The notes under the pieces are model-generated. The model saw nothing but the letters and a program-made list of their open reading frames with translations, was not told the origin of the DNA and did no database searches. From Candidatus Binatia bacterium (GTDB lineage Bacteria > Desulfobacterota > Binatia > Bin18): 64,000 bases of DNA. The stretch spans positions 124,001 to 188,000 of the forward strand of contig JAJEFA010000017.1 of NCBI GenBank assembly GCA_022820725.1, written 5' to 3'. A program made the translations under genes and the position numbers. This document shows, piece after piece, positions 8,202 through 16,681 of this stretch; position 1 is the first letter of the stretch; each line of letters starts with the position of its first letter.

Positions 8202-8618
8202 ATGGCCCAGACCTTTGAAAAGCAGAGTGTGACAGACGAACTCGCGCAACAGATGGTAGCCGCGGCTATTGCCAAGGCAAAGGAACTTGGGGTGCCCCAA
8301 GTTGTGGCCGTGCTGGACGAGAGTGGGCTGCTCAAGGCGTTTTGCCGGATGGATGGAACACCGTTGGTCAGTATCGAGGTGTCTCAGAACAAAGCCTACA
8401 CTGCCCTTTTTGGGATGCCGTCGCACGAGTTTTTTAACTTTATCAAGGATGATCCGGCACTCTTGGCAGGGGTGCCGCATATTCCGCGTATCGTGACCTT
8501 TGGCGGCGGTTTGCCGATCCGAATTGGAGATGTAGTGGTCGGGGCAATCGGTGTCAGTGGCGGTTCGGTTGAACAAGACATCGAATGCGCCCAAGCCGGC
8601 CTCGACGCGATTGCGTAG
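8202..8618 (+). CDS. GlcG/HbpS family heme-binding-like protein
   Basis: A 138-residue protein of the GlcG/HbpS (DUF336) family. Visible family features are the AIAKAKELGVP helix, VAVLDESG strand, DGTPLVS region, and the C-terminal GGGLPIRIGDVVVGAIGVSGG signature. Members bind heme or serve as subunits of catabolic enzymes, and are often found next to degradative genes. AAGGAGG at about 8191 supports the ATG at 8202 over an earlier in-frame start that would overlap the divergent gene's signal region. The following 150 bp (8619-8770) hold no gene I can support. Confidence 0.87.
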   Translation: MAQTFEKQSVTDELAQQMVAAAIAKAKELGVPQVVAVLDESGLLKAFCRMDGTPLVSIEVSQNKAYTALFGMPSHEFFNFIKDDPALLAGVPHIPRIVTFGGGLPIRIGDVVVGAIGVSGGSVEQDIECAQAGLDAIA

Positions 8619-8770
8619 CCGTCGTGTGCGGTAACTCTTGCAATTGCGGCGTATTCCGTTGCAGGATGGAGAGACCCGTCAACGTGTTGCACCAAATGCC
8701 TGAACCGGGTGGCTACGGGGAGGATGAAATATAACCGCAACCGGCTTCTCTGAGCCAAAGGAGGGATCAT

Positions 8771-10522
8771 ATGGCAGAGTACGATCTGCTTATCAAGAAC
8801 GGCACGATTATCGACGGATTGCAGGTGCCTCGCTATCGAGGCGATATCGCAATTCGTGACGGCAGGATCGTTGCTATGGGGAATATCCAGGACACGGCCA
8901 CGCGGGTGCTTGATGCAACCGGCATGATCGTCGCACCAGGGTTTATGGACATCCATACCCATTACGATGCGGCGCTCAGCGGCGGTACGGCCTGGGATCC
9001 GTATGCCACGCTCTCCGGCTGGCACGGTGTGACCACGGTCGCGATCGGGAACTGCGGCTTCGGTTTTGCGCCGGTGCGTCCGGAGGATCGTGACCGGGCG
9101 ATGCGCCGGATGGAGCGAACCGAGTCCATTCCGTTGTCCTGTATGCAGGCCGGCATGCGCTGGGACTGGGAGACCTTCCCCGAATATCTGGACAGCCTGG
9201 ACCGTGGCGGGCTCGGTATCAACGCCGCCTCACTCGTCCCGTACTCTCCGCTGCGCGCCTGGGTACTGGGCAACGACGCGGCGCGGGACCCGGACTATAA
9301 GACCACCCCGGATCAGATTGCGGAGCTGAAACATTTGCTGCGAGAAGGCTTGCAGGCCGGCGGCTTCGGCTTTTCCGCCAGCTTTAGCATGGCGAATCGC
9401 GACTATGACGGCGGCTATCTCCCGACCCATGTGGCACCGCGTGAAGAGTTTCTCGAAATGGCATCCGTCATGCGCGAGTTCAACCGGGGCTCTATCGAGT
9501 GGACCATGGGTCATGCTCTCCAAGGGCTGGGAATGGACTTCCTATTGGAGTTGGCCAAGACGAGCGGCCGACCGGTGAACTGGAACGCGATTATCCACGA
9601 TCCGTCCTCACCCAATACCTGGCGCGAGCAATTGGCCTGGACCGAGCGGGCAAATAAGGAAGCGCCGGTCCTGCCGGTCAATATCTGCATGCCGATTGAG
9701 TTTGAGTTTACGCTGGAAACCATGGGCTTGTTTGACCAACTGCCAGCCTGGAACGAGGCCACGGTCGGCAGCCTGGAAGAACGCCGTATGAAGCTGGCCG
9801 ACCCAGGTCGGCGGGCGGCCCTCAAAGCCGATATGGAAAAGGCCCCGACCGTCATGCCGGGCGAGAATCCCGACGGCGAGCAGGGTCAGCTTCGGATGTT
9901 CCGCTGGGACGAGACGTTTATCGATGACGTCCACCTGGAAAAGAACGCCCATCTCAAGGGCCGTACCGTTGCCGAGTTGGCCCAAGAGCAAGGCAAGCAT
10001 CCGATCGATGCGCTGCTCGACCTGTCCGTAGAAGAAGACCTCAAGACCGAGTTTGCCATGCAGGGCTTCATCAATAACGATGAAGAAGCCCTGAGTACCA
10101 TTCTCAAACACCCGCTCTGTTTGGTCGGAGCCTCGGATGGTGGCGCGCATACCAAATTCCTGACCCTGGGCCGCTATCCGACCCATTTCTTGACCCACTG
10201 GGTGCGCGACAAGCAGATCATGACCCTGGAAGAAGCGCACTGGCGGCTGTCGACCATGGTGGGCTGGGCGATTGGCATTCGAGACCGAGGCTGGCTGCGC
10301 GAGGGTATGCCCGCGGACATCGTGGTGTACGATCTGGAAAAGCTGGCCGTGCGACCGATGGAGACGATTAAAGACCTGCCCGACGGCGATTGGCGGCGAG
10401 TCCAAAAGGCCGACGGCTATCGGTATTCGATTATCAACGGGCAGATTACGTTTGAAGATGGCAAGTGCAGCGGGGCCCTGCCGGGTAAGATGCTGCGCAG
10501 TTATGATATGGCCGCTGGCTAA
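8771..10522 (+). CDS. N-acyl-D-amino-acid deacylase family amidohydrolase
   Basis: A 583-residue amidohydrolase of the D-aminoacylase family. H62/H64 in DIHTHYD bind metal, a conserved cysteine occurs in GNCGFGFAPV as in D-aminoacylases, and SDGGAH near residue 455 supplies the catalytic aspartate. The family removes acyl groups from D-amino acids or related amides. GGAGGGATCAT before the ATG is a clear RBS. A perfect terminator follows at 10558, so the gene is probably a single transcription unit. Confidence 0.88.
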   Translation: MAEYDLLIKNGTIIDGLQVPRYRGDIAIRDGRIVAMGNIQDTATRVLDATGMIVAPGFMDIHTHYDAALSGGTAWDPYATLSGWHGVTTVAIGNCGFGFAPVRPEDRDRAMRRMERTESIPLSCMQAGMRWDWETFPEYLDSLDRGGLGINAASLVPYSPLRAWVLGNDAARDPDYKTTPDQIAELKHLLREGLQAGGFGFSASFSMANRDYDGGYLPTHVAPREEFLEMASVMREFNRGSIEWTMGHALQGLGMDFLLELAKTSGRPVNWNAIIHDPSSPNTWREQLAWTERANKEAPVLPVNICMPIEFEFTLETMGLFDQLPAWNEATVGSLEERRMKLADPGRRAALKADMEKAPTVMPGENPDGEQGQLRMFRWDETFIDDVHLEKNAHLKGRTVAELAQEQGKHPIDALLDLSVEEDLKTEFAMQGFINNDEEALSTILKHPLCLVGASDGGAHTKFLTLGRYPTHFLTHWVRDKQIMTLEEAHWRLSTMVGWAIGIRDRGWLREGMPADIVVYDLEKLAVRPMETIKDLPDGDWRRVQKADGYRYSIINGQITFEDGKCSGALPGKMLRSYDMAAG

Positions 10523-10557
10523 CGTAGCGCGACCCACCTTCGGGTTTTACCGAGGAC

Positions 10558-10585
10558 AAAACGCCGGGTTTCGACCCGGCGTTTT
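10558..10585 (+). terminator. Bidirectional intrinsic terminator
   Basis: AAAACGCCGGGT pairs perfectly with ACCCGGCGTTTT around a TTCG tetraloop. The A-run and T-run at the ends would serve both strands. It closes the D-aminoacylase gene. Confidence 0.88.
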
Positions 10586-10636
10586 AGTATGCAGTAAGTA
10601 TTCCGCTGCTGTGTCTCTCAAGGAGGATTGTGGAGC

Positions 10637-11143
10637 ATGACGGCTTCGGAACAACGAGTTATCGACGCGCTTGAAGCATTGGGGCTGCCTTTTGAGCGGA
10701 TAACGATAGACCCGGCCCATGCCGATACGGCTGTGTTTTGCGCTCACTATGGCTATCCGCCGGAAACGTCCGGCAACACAATCGTTGTGGCGTCCAAGAA
10801 AGAGCCCAAGAAATTTGTTGCCTGTGTGGTCCTGGCCACCACCCAGCTTGATGTGAACAAACGGGTGCGCAAGCTTATGGGGGTGTCCAAGGCGTCGTTT
10901 GCCTCGGCCGAGGAGATGCACGCGCTGACGGGGATGGAGGTCGGCGGCGTGACGCCGTTTTCACTACCGGCGGACATGCCCTTATACGTTGACAGTCGGG
11001 TGATGGAGCTAGAAACCGTTATCCTGGGTGGTGGCGGGCGCAGTCTCAAGATTGGGATTTCGCCAGAAGTTTTCCATAAGCTGGAGGCTGAGGTTGTCGC
11101 AGATTTAGGTATTCAGCGGCCCGTGATAGAGACGAAGGCGTAG
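10637..11143 (+). CDS. YbaK/EbsC-type aminoacyl-tRNA deacylase
   Basis: A 168-residue YbaK/ProX domain. The hallmark segments are TIVVASKKEPKKFVACVV with the conserved lysine, KRVRKLMGVSKASFAS, GMEVGGVTPF and the glycine-rich VILGGGGRSLKI. These enzymes hydrolyse mischarged tRNA such as Cys-tRNA-Pro. A TTG at 10628 is too close to the AGGAGG at 10621-10626; the ATG at 10637 has suitable spacing. It follows the terminator and so has its own promoter. Confidence 0.87.
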   Translation: MTASEQRVIDALEALGLPFERITIDPAHADTAVFCAHYGYPPETSGNTIVVASKKEPKKFVACVVLATTQLDVNKRVRKLMGVSKASFASAEEMHALTGMEVGGVTPFSLPADMPLYVDSRVMELETVILGGGGRSLKIGISPEVFHKLEAEVVADLGIQRPVIETKA

Positions 11144-11268
11144 GGCTCCATCCGCATCGGGGAGCAAAAGGAGGACAGAATTTCCTAGTTTAAGGTCTTG
11201 ACGTTGATGCCTTAACAAATCTGGGAGCATCATTGCACCCTATCTCCCGCAATAAGAGGGAAAGAGAA

Positions 11269-11724
11269 ATGAACATACCGACACAAATCGCAACGGTGCT
11301 CCTGGGCTTCTTGGCGGGTGCTCTGTTGCTTCTCGCCCTGGGGCTGGTGCCCTACTGGCAGGCGCTCGATCCTGCGTCGTTTGTGCCGATTTTTCGTGAG
11401 AACTCCGCTCACATCGCCCGCTTCATGATGCCGCTTGGGTTGAGTGCGACGGGCTTAACCTGGTTGGCCTTGGGGTTGGCCATGTGGAAAAAGACCCCGA
11501 GCCGAAACTGGCTCCTCGCGGCCTCTGTCTGCGCGCTTTGTATGCTTGCGACGTTTCCCGTCTATTTCAGCAGCGCCAATGCTGCGCTAGCTGAGGGAGC
11601 GGTCCCTGTCGCGGAGATATCTCATGCGCTTAGCCAATGGCAAACGGTACATTGGGTCAGAACCATCGCTGCGATTGCGGGTTGTGTCTGTGCCCTCAAG
11701 GCGGTTCAGGCAAGCACCCCATAG
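11269..11724 (+). CDS. DUF1772-like (anthrone-oxygenase-like) membrane protein
   Basis: A 151-residue protein with four hydrophobic segments, roughly 7-27, 50-70, 82-100 and 128-146. The WQTVHWVRTIAA segment before the last helix resembles the DUF1772 signature. Family members include noncatalytic helpers and putative anthrone oxygenases; the function here is unknown. The ATG at 11269 is preferred over a TTG at 11233 because the first helix then starts properly and GAGGGAAAGAGA precedes it. Confidence 0.6.
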   Translation: MNIPTQIATVLLGFLAGALLLLALGLVPYWQALDPASFVPIFRENSAHIARFMMPLGLSATGLTWLALGLAMWKKTPSRNWLLAASVCALCMLATFPVYFSSANAALAEGAVPVAEISHALSQWQTVHWVRTIAAIAGCVCALKAVQASTP

Positions 11725-11782
11725 AGCGACCGCTTTGGGTCGTTTTGAGCCTTCCTGCCAGCCCTTCTGAAGGAGGAAGAGT

Positions 11783-12121
11783 ATGAGTCTTTTTCATATG
11801 TATACAGGGGACGACGGACAATCGCATATTGAGGAGCCGGCGTTAAGTGCCCAACCGAGTCAAGAAGCGCCACAAGCAACTCAGGAGATTTTCTTCCGGG
11901 AACTCCCGGCCGGGACCGCCATGGACTGGCATAATGCTCCCCGACGACAGTACGTGATTGTGTTACGGGGCCAGATGGAAATCGGCTTTAAGGACGGGTC
12001 GGTCCAGCGCTGTGGACCGGGAGACGCTGTGCTCGCCGCCGACTTGACCGGTGGGGGGCATACGACCCGTGTGGTTGGAGACGACCCAGCGATGGTTGGA
12101 GTCGTACCGCTGGCAGACTGA
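11783..12121 (+). CDS. Small cupin protein
   Basis: A 112-residue single-domain cupin. The segment MDWHNAPRRQYVIVLRGQMEIG matches motif 1 with a reduced set of histidines, and CGPGDAVLAAD plus GHTTRVV match motif 2. GAAGGAGGAAGAG precedes the ATG. It lies 58 bp after the DUF1772-like gene and 60 bp before an SDR, so the three may be co-transcribed. The ligand or reaction cannot be assigned. Confidence 0.75.
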   Translation: MSLFHMYTGDDGQSHIEEPALSAQPSQEAPQATQEIFFRELPAGTAMDWHNAPRRQYVIVLRGQMEIGFKDGSVQRCGPGDAVLAADLTGGGHTTRVVGDDPAMVGVVPLAD

Positions 12122-12181
12122 GCAGAGGGTGGGCTCAGCTGTCCTTATTGAGGGAGACAACGTCCCTTCTTTTGGTGAGAA

Positions 12182-13045
12182 ATGGAACGCAACGGTACCC
12201 TCCGCATCTTTGATGGCGCGGTTGCTCTTATGACCGGTGGAGCCTCAGGCATTGGTCGTGCGCTGAGTGAAGCACTGGGCCGACGTGGGGCGTCTGTTGT
12301 TGTAGCCGACCGCCAAGTGGCGCTTGCTCAAGAGGTCGCGGCGGGCATTCAAGAACGAGGTGGCAAGGCGTCCGCGGTTGAACTGGACGTTACGGACTTC
12401 ACTGCGGTAGACCAGTTCGTCCAGGCGACGGCCCAGGCGCAAGGTCGGCTGGATTATATGTTCAACAACGCCGGCATTGCGATTGGGGGAGAGGTACGGA
12501 TCTGTCAGATTGAGGACTGGGACAGTGTTCTGAATGTGAATTTGCACGGCGTGGTCAACGGGGTGCAGGCGGCGTATCCGGTTATGCTCAGCCAGGGCTA
12601 TGGTCATATCGTCAATACCGCTTCCATGGCCGGCCTGCTGCCCATGCCAACGGCTGTCAGCTATGCGACTACAAAACACGCGGTTGTCGGCCTTTCCAAA
12701 TCGCTCCGGGTCGAAGCCGCGTCCTATGGTGTCCGTGTCAGCGTACTCTGTCCTGGATTTATTCGGACGCCCATCCTGCACGGTGGGAAATACGGCAAGA
12801 ACTTGCAGCCCGTACCGCCAGAGGTCCAGGAAGAATTCATACGGAAATACCGGCCTATGGAGCCGGCTGTGTTTGCTGAAAAAGTGCTGGACGCACTTGC
12901 CCGGAACAAAGCGTTGATTATTGTTCCGGGCTGGTGGAGGCTCTTCTGGTGGTTAAGTCGCCTCTCACCAGCCTTGGAATCTGCTCTCGCTCAACGCAGC
13001 TATCGGTCGGTGCGCAAGGTTGTACAGTCTGAGACAGACACGTAG
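12182..13045 (+). CDS. Short-chain dehydrogenase/reductase
   Basis: A 287-residue classical SDR. The cofactor motif TGGASGIG is at 18-25, NNAG at 95-98, and the catalytic residues are S148, Y161 and K165 (YATTK). ADRQ after the second strand favours NAD(H). The C-terminal tail (about 255-287) is rich in Trp, Leu and Arg and might touch a membrane. It is convergent with the selenoprotein-like gene, 19 bp away. The substrate is unknown. Confidence 0.88.
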   Translation: MERNGTLRIFDGAVALMTGGASGIGRALSEALGRRGASVVVADRQVALAQEVAAGIQERGGKASAVELDVTDFTAVDQFVQATAQAQGRLDYMFNNAGIAIGGEVRICQIEDWDSVLNVNLHGVVNGVQAAYPVMLSQGYGHIVNTASMAGLLPMPTAVSYATTKHAVVGLSKSLRVEAASYGVRVSVLCPGFIRTPILHGGKYGKNLQPVPPEVQEEFIRKYRPMEPAVFAEKVLDALARNKALIIVPGWWRLFWWLSRLSPALESALAQRSYRSVRKVVQSETDT

Positions 13046-13064
13046 CGTGGGTGGCAGGCCCAAG

Positions 13065-13643
13065 TCAGGCGACTTGCTCAGCCCCGTTGGTATGTGCTTC
13101 CGACAGCGGACACACGCCACCCCTCTCTAAGCCGAGCGCGCGGATAAAACGCCCGTAGCCCACAAAAGCCGTAATCCGAAACCCGAGGTCTATGATCTCA
13201 GGCTCGGTGAAGTACTGGCGCAGTTCGTCAAACAGCTCTGGTGATGCTTGGGTATGATCTCCGGCCAACACGTCGGCATAGCGGACGGCGGCCTTCTCAC
13301 GCGGAGTGAGAATCGTACTGTCCTGGTAGGTGGACAGGTCGCCGATTTGTTCTTCTGTCAGACCTTGTTGCTTTGCCAAAGCAACGCGACCGTTAATTCA
13401 AAGGGCGCAGTCGTTGCGTTCCGCAACCTTCAGCCGCACCATCTCGGTCAGCTTCATATCGATGCTGCCACGGGTCTCAAAGATGAGGGGGAAGTAGTAG
13501 TTGACGAAAGACTTGAATACCTCAGGGGCGTGGGCGAATGCCTGCAAAAACGCCGAGCCGCCATACTCCTTGTCATAGGTCTGCATGATCTGCTGAACCT
13601 CAGGGTCGATCTGCTCAAATGGAACCGGGCTGACATGCGCCAT
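13065..13643 (-). CDS. AhpD/carboxymuconolactone decarboxylase-like protein, probable selenoprotein (CxxU)
   Basis: This gene is read as one 192-residue protein with an in-frame TGA at codon 82 (13400-13398). Upstream residues DMKLTEMVRLKVAERND and downstream residues GRVALAKQQGLTEEQ flank the usual CxxC redox site of AhpD/CMD proteins; here it reads C79-A-L-TGA82, so the TGA replaces the second cysteine. A hairpin fitting a bacterial SECIS lies 12 nt downstream. The frame, spacing and conservation continue unbroken to 13065. AAGGAGGG lies 6 nt before the ATG at 13643. The His usually four residues after the second Cys is Arg here. The family reduces peroxides or decarboxylates; the substrate is unknown. 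A nonsense mutation or sequencing error is the alternative, in which case this is a pseudogene. Confidence 0.78.
13367..13397 (-). promoter_or_regulatory. Putative bacterial SECIS element
   Basis: On the minus strand, 12 nt after the TGA, GTTGCTTT (13385-13378) pairs perfectly with AAAGCAAC (13374-13367) around a GGC loop. The loop starts 20 nt after the TGA and begins with G; both fit the known bSECIS rules (loop 16-37 nt after UGA, G in the first two loop positions, stem of 4-16 bp). Confidence 0.7.
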
Positions 13644-13810
13644 AACACTCCCTCCTTGCTCAGCTTGTGTGTACTCCTTCCGGGGGTGAGGAGGCAAGGG
13701 GCACGTCGGCTCTTTTTCTGTAAGAAACGTCCCAACCCGTGACGTCAGGGCAGGAATAGTTTATACTGACCATTCCAAAGCCAAAAGAAATTCAGGATGG
13801 TTCAGGTCCC

Positions 13811-14101
13811 TTGAGTCCCCAAGAACTCCTCAACCAAAAACGTGAAGAAGTCCTCCGCATTGCTGCCAAACACGGCGCGCATAATGTCCGGGTCTTTGGC
13901 TCGGTTGCGCGAGGTGAGGCCGGGCCGGAAAGTGATATTGATCTCCTGATCGAGCGAGGACCGAAGACGAGTGCATGGTTTCCTGCGGGCTTGGTCCTGG
14001 AACTGGAAGAACTCCTGGAGCGACGGGTTGAGGTTGTGACCGAGAATGCACTGAATCGGCACCTCCGTCATCGCGTCCTTCAGGAAGCTATCCCTTTATG
14101 A
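13811..14101 (+). CDS. MNT-type nucleotidyltransferase antitoxin
   Basis: A 96-residue minimal nucleotidyltransferase. The motif G30-S31 followed by D42 and D44 (SDIDLL) matches the GSxxxGxxxxxSDxD signature. In MntA-HepT systems this protein inactivates its HEPN toxin by AMPylating a tyrosine. The only in-frame start is TTG at 13811, with a weak CAGG before it, so the exact start is uncertain. The stop overlaps the start of the HEPN gene by 4 bp (ATGA), as is typical of the pair. Confidence 0.85.
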   Translation: MSPQELLNQKREEVLRIAAKHGAHNVRVFGSVARGEAGPESDIDLLIERGPKTSAWFPAGLVLELEELLERRVEVVTENALNRHLRHRVLQEAIPL

Positions 14102-14445
14102 AAGACGATGCCGTCTACCTGAATCATATATTGGACTGCGTTCATCGAATCGAGGAGGATATTGCGGAAGGACGTGTCCACTTCATGGCGTTGCATACTG
14201 TCCAAGATGCGGTGCTGCGCAATCTGCAAGTGCTGGCTGAATCAGCAGGCCGTCTCTCTGATTCGATAAAGACAACACAGCCGGACATCGAGTGGAGGGA
14301 GATTAGCGCGTTCCGTAACGTCCTGGTTCACGACTATCTTGGCATAGACTTGGTTACAATTTGGGATATTACCCAGAGTGACATTCCCAGATTGAAGCAC
14401 GCTGTTATCACAATGTTAGGTGTGGTGCGGGATGAAGAGTCCTGA
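14098..14445 (+). CDS. HEPN-domain ribonuclease toxin (HepT-like, DUF86)
   Basis: A 115-residue HEPN protein. The catalytic Rx4H motif is R73-N-V-L-V-H78, followed by Y80, the tyrosine that MntA AMPylates in characterised pairs (RNxxxHxY). HEPN toxins of this family cut tRNA or mRNA. It overlaps the MNT gene, and the pair forms a complete toxin-antitoxin or phage-defence module. The pair stands between a selenoprotein-like gene and a GST, unrelated to either. Confidence 0.88.
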   Translation: MKDDAVYLNHILDCVHRIEEDIAEGRVHFMALHTVQDAVLRNLQVLAESAGRLSDSIKTTQPDIEWREISAFRNVLVHDYLGIDLVTIWDITQSDIPRLKHAVITMLGVVRDEES

Positions 14446-14553
14446 ATCTGCACCACTTCCCCCCCCTTGCTGCTCTCGAAACGTCGAATTCCCTTGCTAT
14501 CCTTATCTTTCTGTGCGTACGCTCCAAGCTGCCTTTTATATGAAGGAGGAGAA

Positions 14554-15168
14554 ATGATTACGCTCTACCACGTCCCCGGCGCGCGTTCGACGCGTTCTCT
14601 CTGGCTGTTGCATGAACTTGGCATTGAGTTTGAACTGGTTGAGATGGCCTTTGACCTCAAGGTGCTGCGCGCGCCCGAATATCTCGCTATCCATCCGCTT
14701 GGCCGGGTTCCCTGTCTGGTTGACGATGGGCAGACGATTTTTGAGTCGGGCGCGATCGCGCAGTATTTATGCGAAAAATACGACGATGGCAGGCTTGGAC
14801 GCGGCCCCGATCATCCGGAGCGGTACGAATGGTTGCAGTGGATACACTACGCCGAAACCGTCGCCGTTCATGGTGCCAGCCTGGTCCAGCAGTCGGTCTT
14901 TATTCCCGAAGAACAACGTTCACCTCTTGTTCAGAAATTGGAATCGCGTCGGTTGGAAAAGGCAGTTGAGGTGTTGGACAACCACCTCAAAGATCGGGAC
15001 TACTTGCTCGCCAGTGGATTTTCCGCCGCCGATGTGAACGTCGGCTATAGCATCTACCTGGGAGATCAGTTCCTCAGCTTTGACGCCTTCCCTACGGCGA
15101 TGCAGTATTACACTCGACTGCGAGAGCGCCCGGCCTTTCAGGCCTCGGTGCCAAAAAAGGAAGGATAA
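14554..15168 (+). CDS. Glutathione S-transferase family protein
   Basis: A 204-residue GST. The N-terminal thioredoxin-fold domain starts ITLYHVPGARSTRS, where S12 or S15 is the likely thiol-activating residue, and has the conserved cis-Pro (GRVPCLVDDG) and ES pair (IFESGAI). The C-terminal helical domain carries the FSAADVNVGY signature. It conjugates or isomerises electrophilic substrates with glutathione. AAGGAGGAG before the ATG decides the start against an upstream in-frame ATG-less extension. It is convergent with the DUF1330 gene. Confidence 0.88.
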   Translation: MITLYHVPGARSTRSLWLLHELGIEFELVEMAFDLKVLRAPEYLAIHPLGRVPCLVDDGQTIFESGAIAQYLCEKYDDGRLGRGPDHPERYEWLQWIHYAETVAVHGASLVQQSVFIPEEQRSPLVQKLESRRLEKAVEVLDNHLKDRDYLLASGFSAADVNVGYSIYLGDQFLSFDAFPTAMQYYTRLRERPAFQASVPKKEG

Positions 15169-15169
15169 A

Positions 15170-15200
15170 GCAGGGGCGGGCCAGAGCGACCCGACCCTGC
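15170..15200 (-). terminator. Stem-loop between convergent genes
   Basis: GCAGGG (15170-15175) pairs with CCCTGC (15195-15200), and CGGG with CCCG inside it. Read on the minus strand it is followed by TTTATCCTTCC, a weak uridine tract, so it may end the DUF1330 transcript. Confidence 0.4.
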
Positions 15201-15211
15201 GTGTTGGTTTA

Positions 15212-15496
15212 CTACGCGCCCGGAATAATAGACATGACGAAATTGGCAGTGTTCGCACGCGTCTCGCGGGCGGCGGTATACTCCGGAGAATTGAAGAAGT
15301 CCTTCGCGACTTCGACAGACTCAAACTCGATAATGAGGGCGAGTGGGGCAGCCCATTGGCCCTCGACTGTGTCCGGTGCTCCCCGACCGAGAATCTTACC
15401 CTTGTATTTCTGCACGGCAGGGAGAGCAAGTTTTTGGTATTCGGGAAACTTCTCGGGATTCGTAATCTCTGCCTGAACGATCATGTATGCTGACAT
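15212..15496 (-). CDS. DUF1330 family protein
   Basis: A 94-residue ferredoxin-like fold protein of the DUF1330 family, recognised by AYMIVQAEITNPEKFPEY, the central EGQW region and LIIEFESVEVAKDFFNSPEY. The family belongs to the dimeric alpha/beta-barrel group, some members of which are catabolic accessory enzymes. GAGGAGATATCAC precedes the ATG. It lies 47 bp downstream of the PRISE-type reductase and is likely the last gene of a three-gene operon. Confidence 0.88.
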   Translation of the reverse strand: MSAYMIVQAEITNPEKFPEYQKLALPAVQKYKGKILGRGAPDTVEGQWAAPLALIIEFESVEVAKDFFNSPEYTAARETRANTANFVMSIIPGA

Positions 15497-15543
15497 GTGA
15501 TATCTCCTCTATTCCGAATTGCTTCACCCTGTATGTCTCAATT

Positions 15544-16638
15544 CTACAGCGGTGGCAAGAGCCGGGCGTCTTGGAAGCGTTTGAAGCACGCCTGGAAATT
15601 GTCCTCGGTATCCATGCATTCGTGAAAGCCCGCCTGCCGCAGCTTGATGGTACTCACCAGCATGGGGGGCGGAGACTGATTTCTGCTGCCATAGCCGAAG
15701 GTGAAATCCGCCAGAATAAAGGACTGCCCCACAAATTCTTTCAAGCTGGTGGGTGCACGCAGATCGTACTTCTTGACAATAGCCGCCCACTCGGCTTCAT
15801 GCCTGGGCATCTCTTCCGCAAGGGAGCATGGCTCTGGTGGACCCACCTCCATACCCAGTGCGTCGGCGATAGCCGGCCACACATTTTGCCACACAAAGAC
15901 ATCACCATTCGTGATATTAAAAATTTCGTTTTCTGCGTTTTCTGATGTCCCGGCCCACTCGCACGCTCGGGCAATCATTCCTGCATCAATCGCCTCGACC
16001 ACAAAGGGCGGGCCGCCGGGGAAGGACAAGGGCAGCCCGGCCTCCTTGCGCAACGCCGCATACACGCCCAGAGCAGGAATGACATTCATATTGCTGCCCA
16101 GCGATTGGCCCAGGATGAGCTGTGGTCGCCAGACTGTCCAGTGCCAGTTTTTGCCAGGCTGCCGCTCGCGCAAATAATCTTCCTGCAGAAAGTAGAAGTT
16201 CTCGTGTTGATGACGCGGCCAGCGTTCGCGGGCCGGAACGGGAAAGGGTTCAATATGCACGCCATAGGCTTTTGTACCTTGGAGCAAGGAGACGTGCTGA
16301 AGGTCCCGTGCGACGGCTTCCAGTGGAGAGAAGAGATTGTCCAGCATGGCCAGATTGGTTTCCATCTGGTCTTTCTGAAACCAGCCTTCGACCAGACCCG
16401 GCTTCTCGTACAGCGCCGCATAGATCAGATGGGTTACGTCCGACATGCGGCCAAAGACTTCCGCGCAGCGGGCCGTATCCGTCAGATCGACCGAAATGAC
16501 CTCAGCGCCTTCGAGCCCGTCAGGGATACGGCGCGAAACCCCAACCACATCCCAATCGTCCTGCTGCGCGAAGTGCTCGACCGCAGCGTAACCGACCAAA
16601 CCGGATGCACCCGCCACCAACATCTTTTTCTTGGGCAT
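15544..16638 (-). CDS. PRISE-type reductase (progesterone 5-beta-reductase/iridoid synthase-like SDR)
   Basis: A 364-residue atypical extended SDR. The cofactor motif GASGLVG is at 10-16 and SRRIP after strand 2 suggests NADPH. The PRISE-defining active site is visible: K123 in GTKAYG and Y149 in ENFYFLQED, with WRPQLILGQS following. Plant members reduce enones such as progesterone or 8-oxogeranial; bacterial members reduce small enones. The start at 16638 is set by AAGGAG eight bases upstream. It sits between a GST and a DUF1330 gene in one operon, suggesting detoxification or catabolism of an alpha,beta-unsaturated carbonyl. Confidence 0.82.
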   Translation of the reverse strand: MPKKKMLVAGASGLVGYAAVEHFAQQDDWDVVGVSRRIPDGLEGAEVISVDLTDTARCAEVFGRMSDVTHLIYAALYEKPGLVEGWFQKDQMETNLAMLDNLFSPLEAVARDLQHVSLLQGTKAYGVHIEPFPVPARERWPRHQHENFYFLQEDYLRERQPGKNWHWTVWRPQLILGQSLGSNMNVIPALGVYAALRKEAGLPLSFPGGPPFVVEAIDAGMIARACEWAGTSENAENEIFNITNGDVFVWQNVWPAIADALGMEVGPPEPCSLAEEMPRHEAEWAAIVKKYDLRAPTSLKEFVGQSFILADFTFGYGSRNQSPPPMLVSTIKLRQAGFHECMDTEDNFQACFKRFQDARLLPPL

Positions 16639-16681
16639 GGGAAATTCTCCTTCAGAACAGACAAAGCCCGGCGGCGAAAAC

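Noticed and set aside
8619..8770. Possible glycine- or guanidine-type riboswitch before the D-aminoacylase
   Set aside because: GGAGAGACC recalls a glycine aptamer, but the other conserved segments are missing.
9608..10537. A 309-codon minus-strand frame
   Set aside because: It is antisense to the D-aminoacylase and lacks RBS and family features.
13065..13379. The downstream half of the AhpD-like gene as a separate gene starting at TTG 13379
   Set aside because: The TTG is a conserved leucine within the family domain and has no RBS; read-through or pseudogene explains it better.
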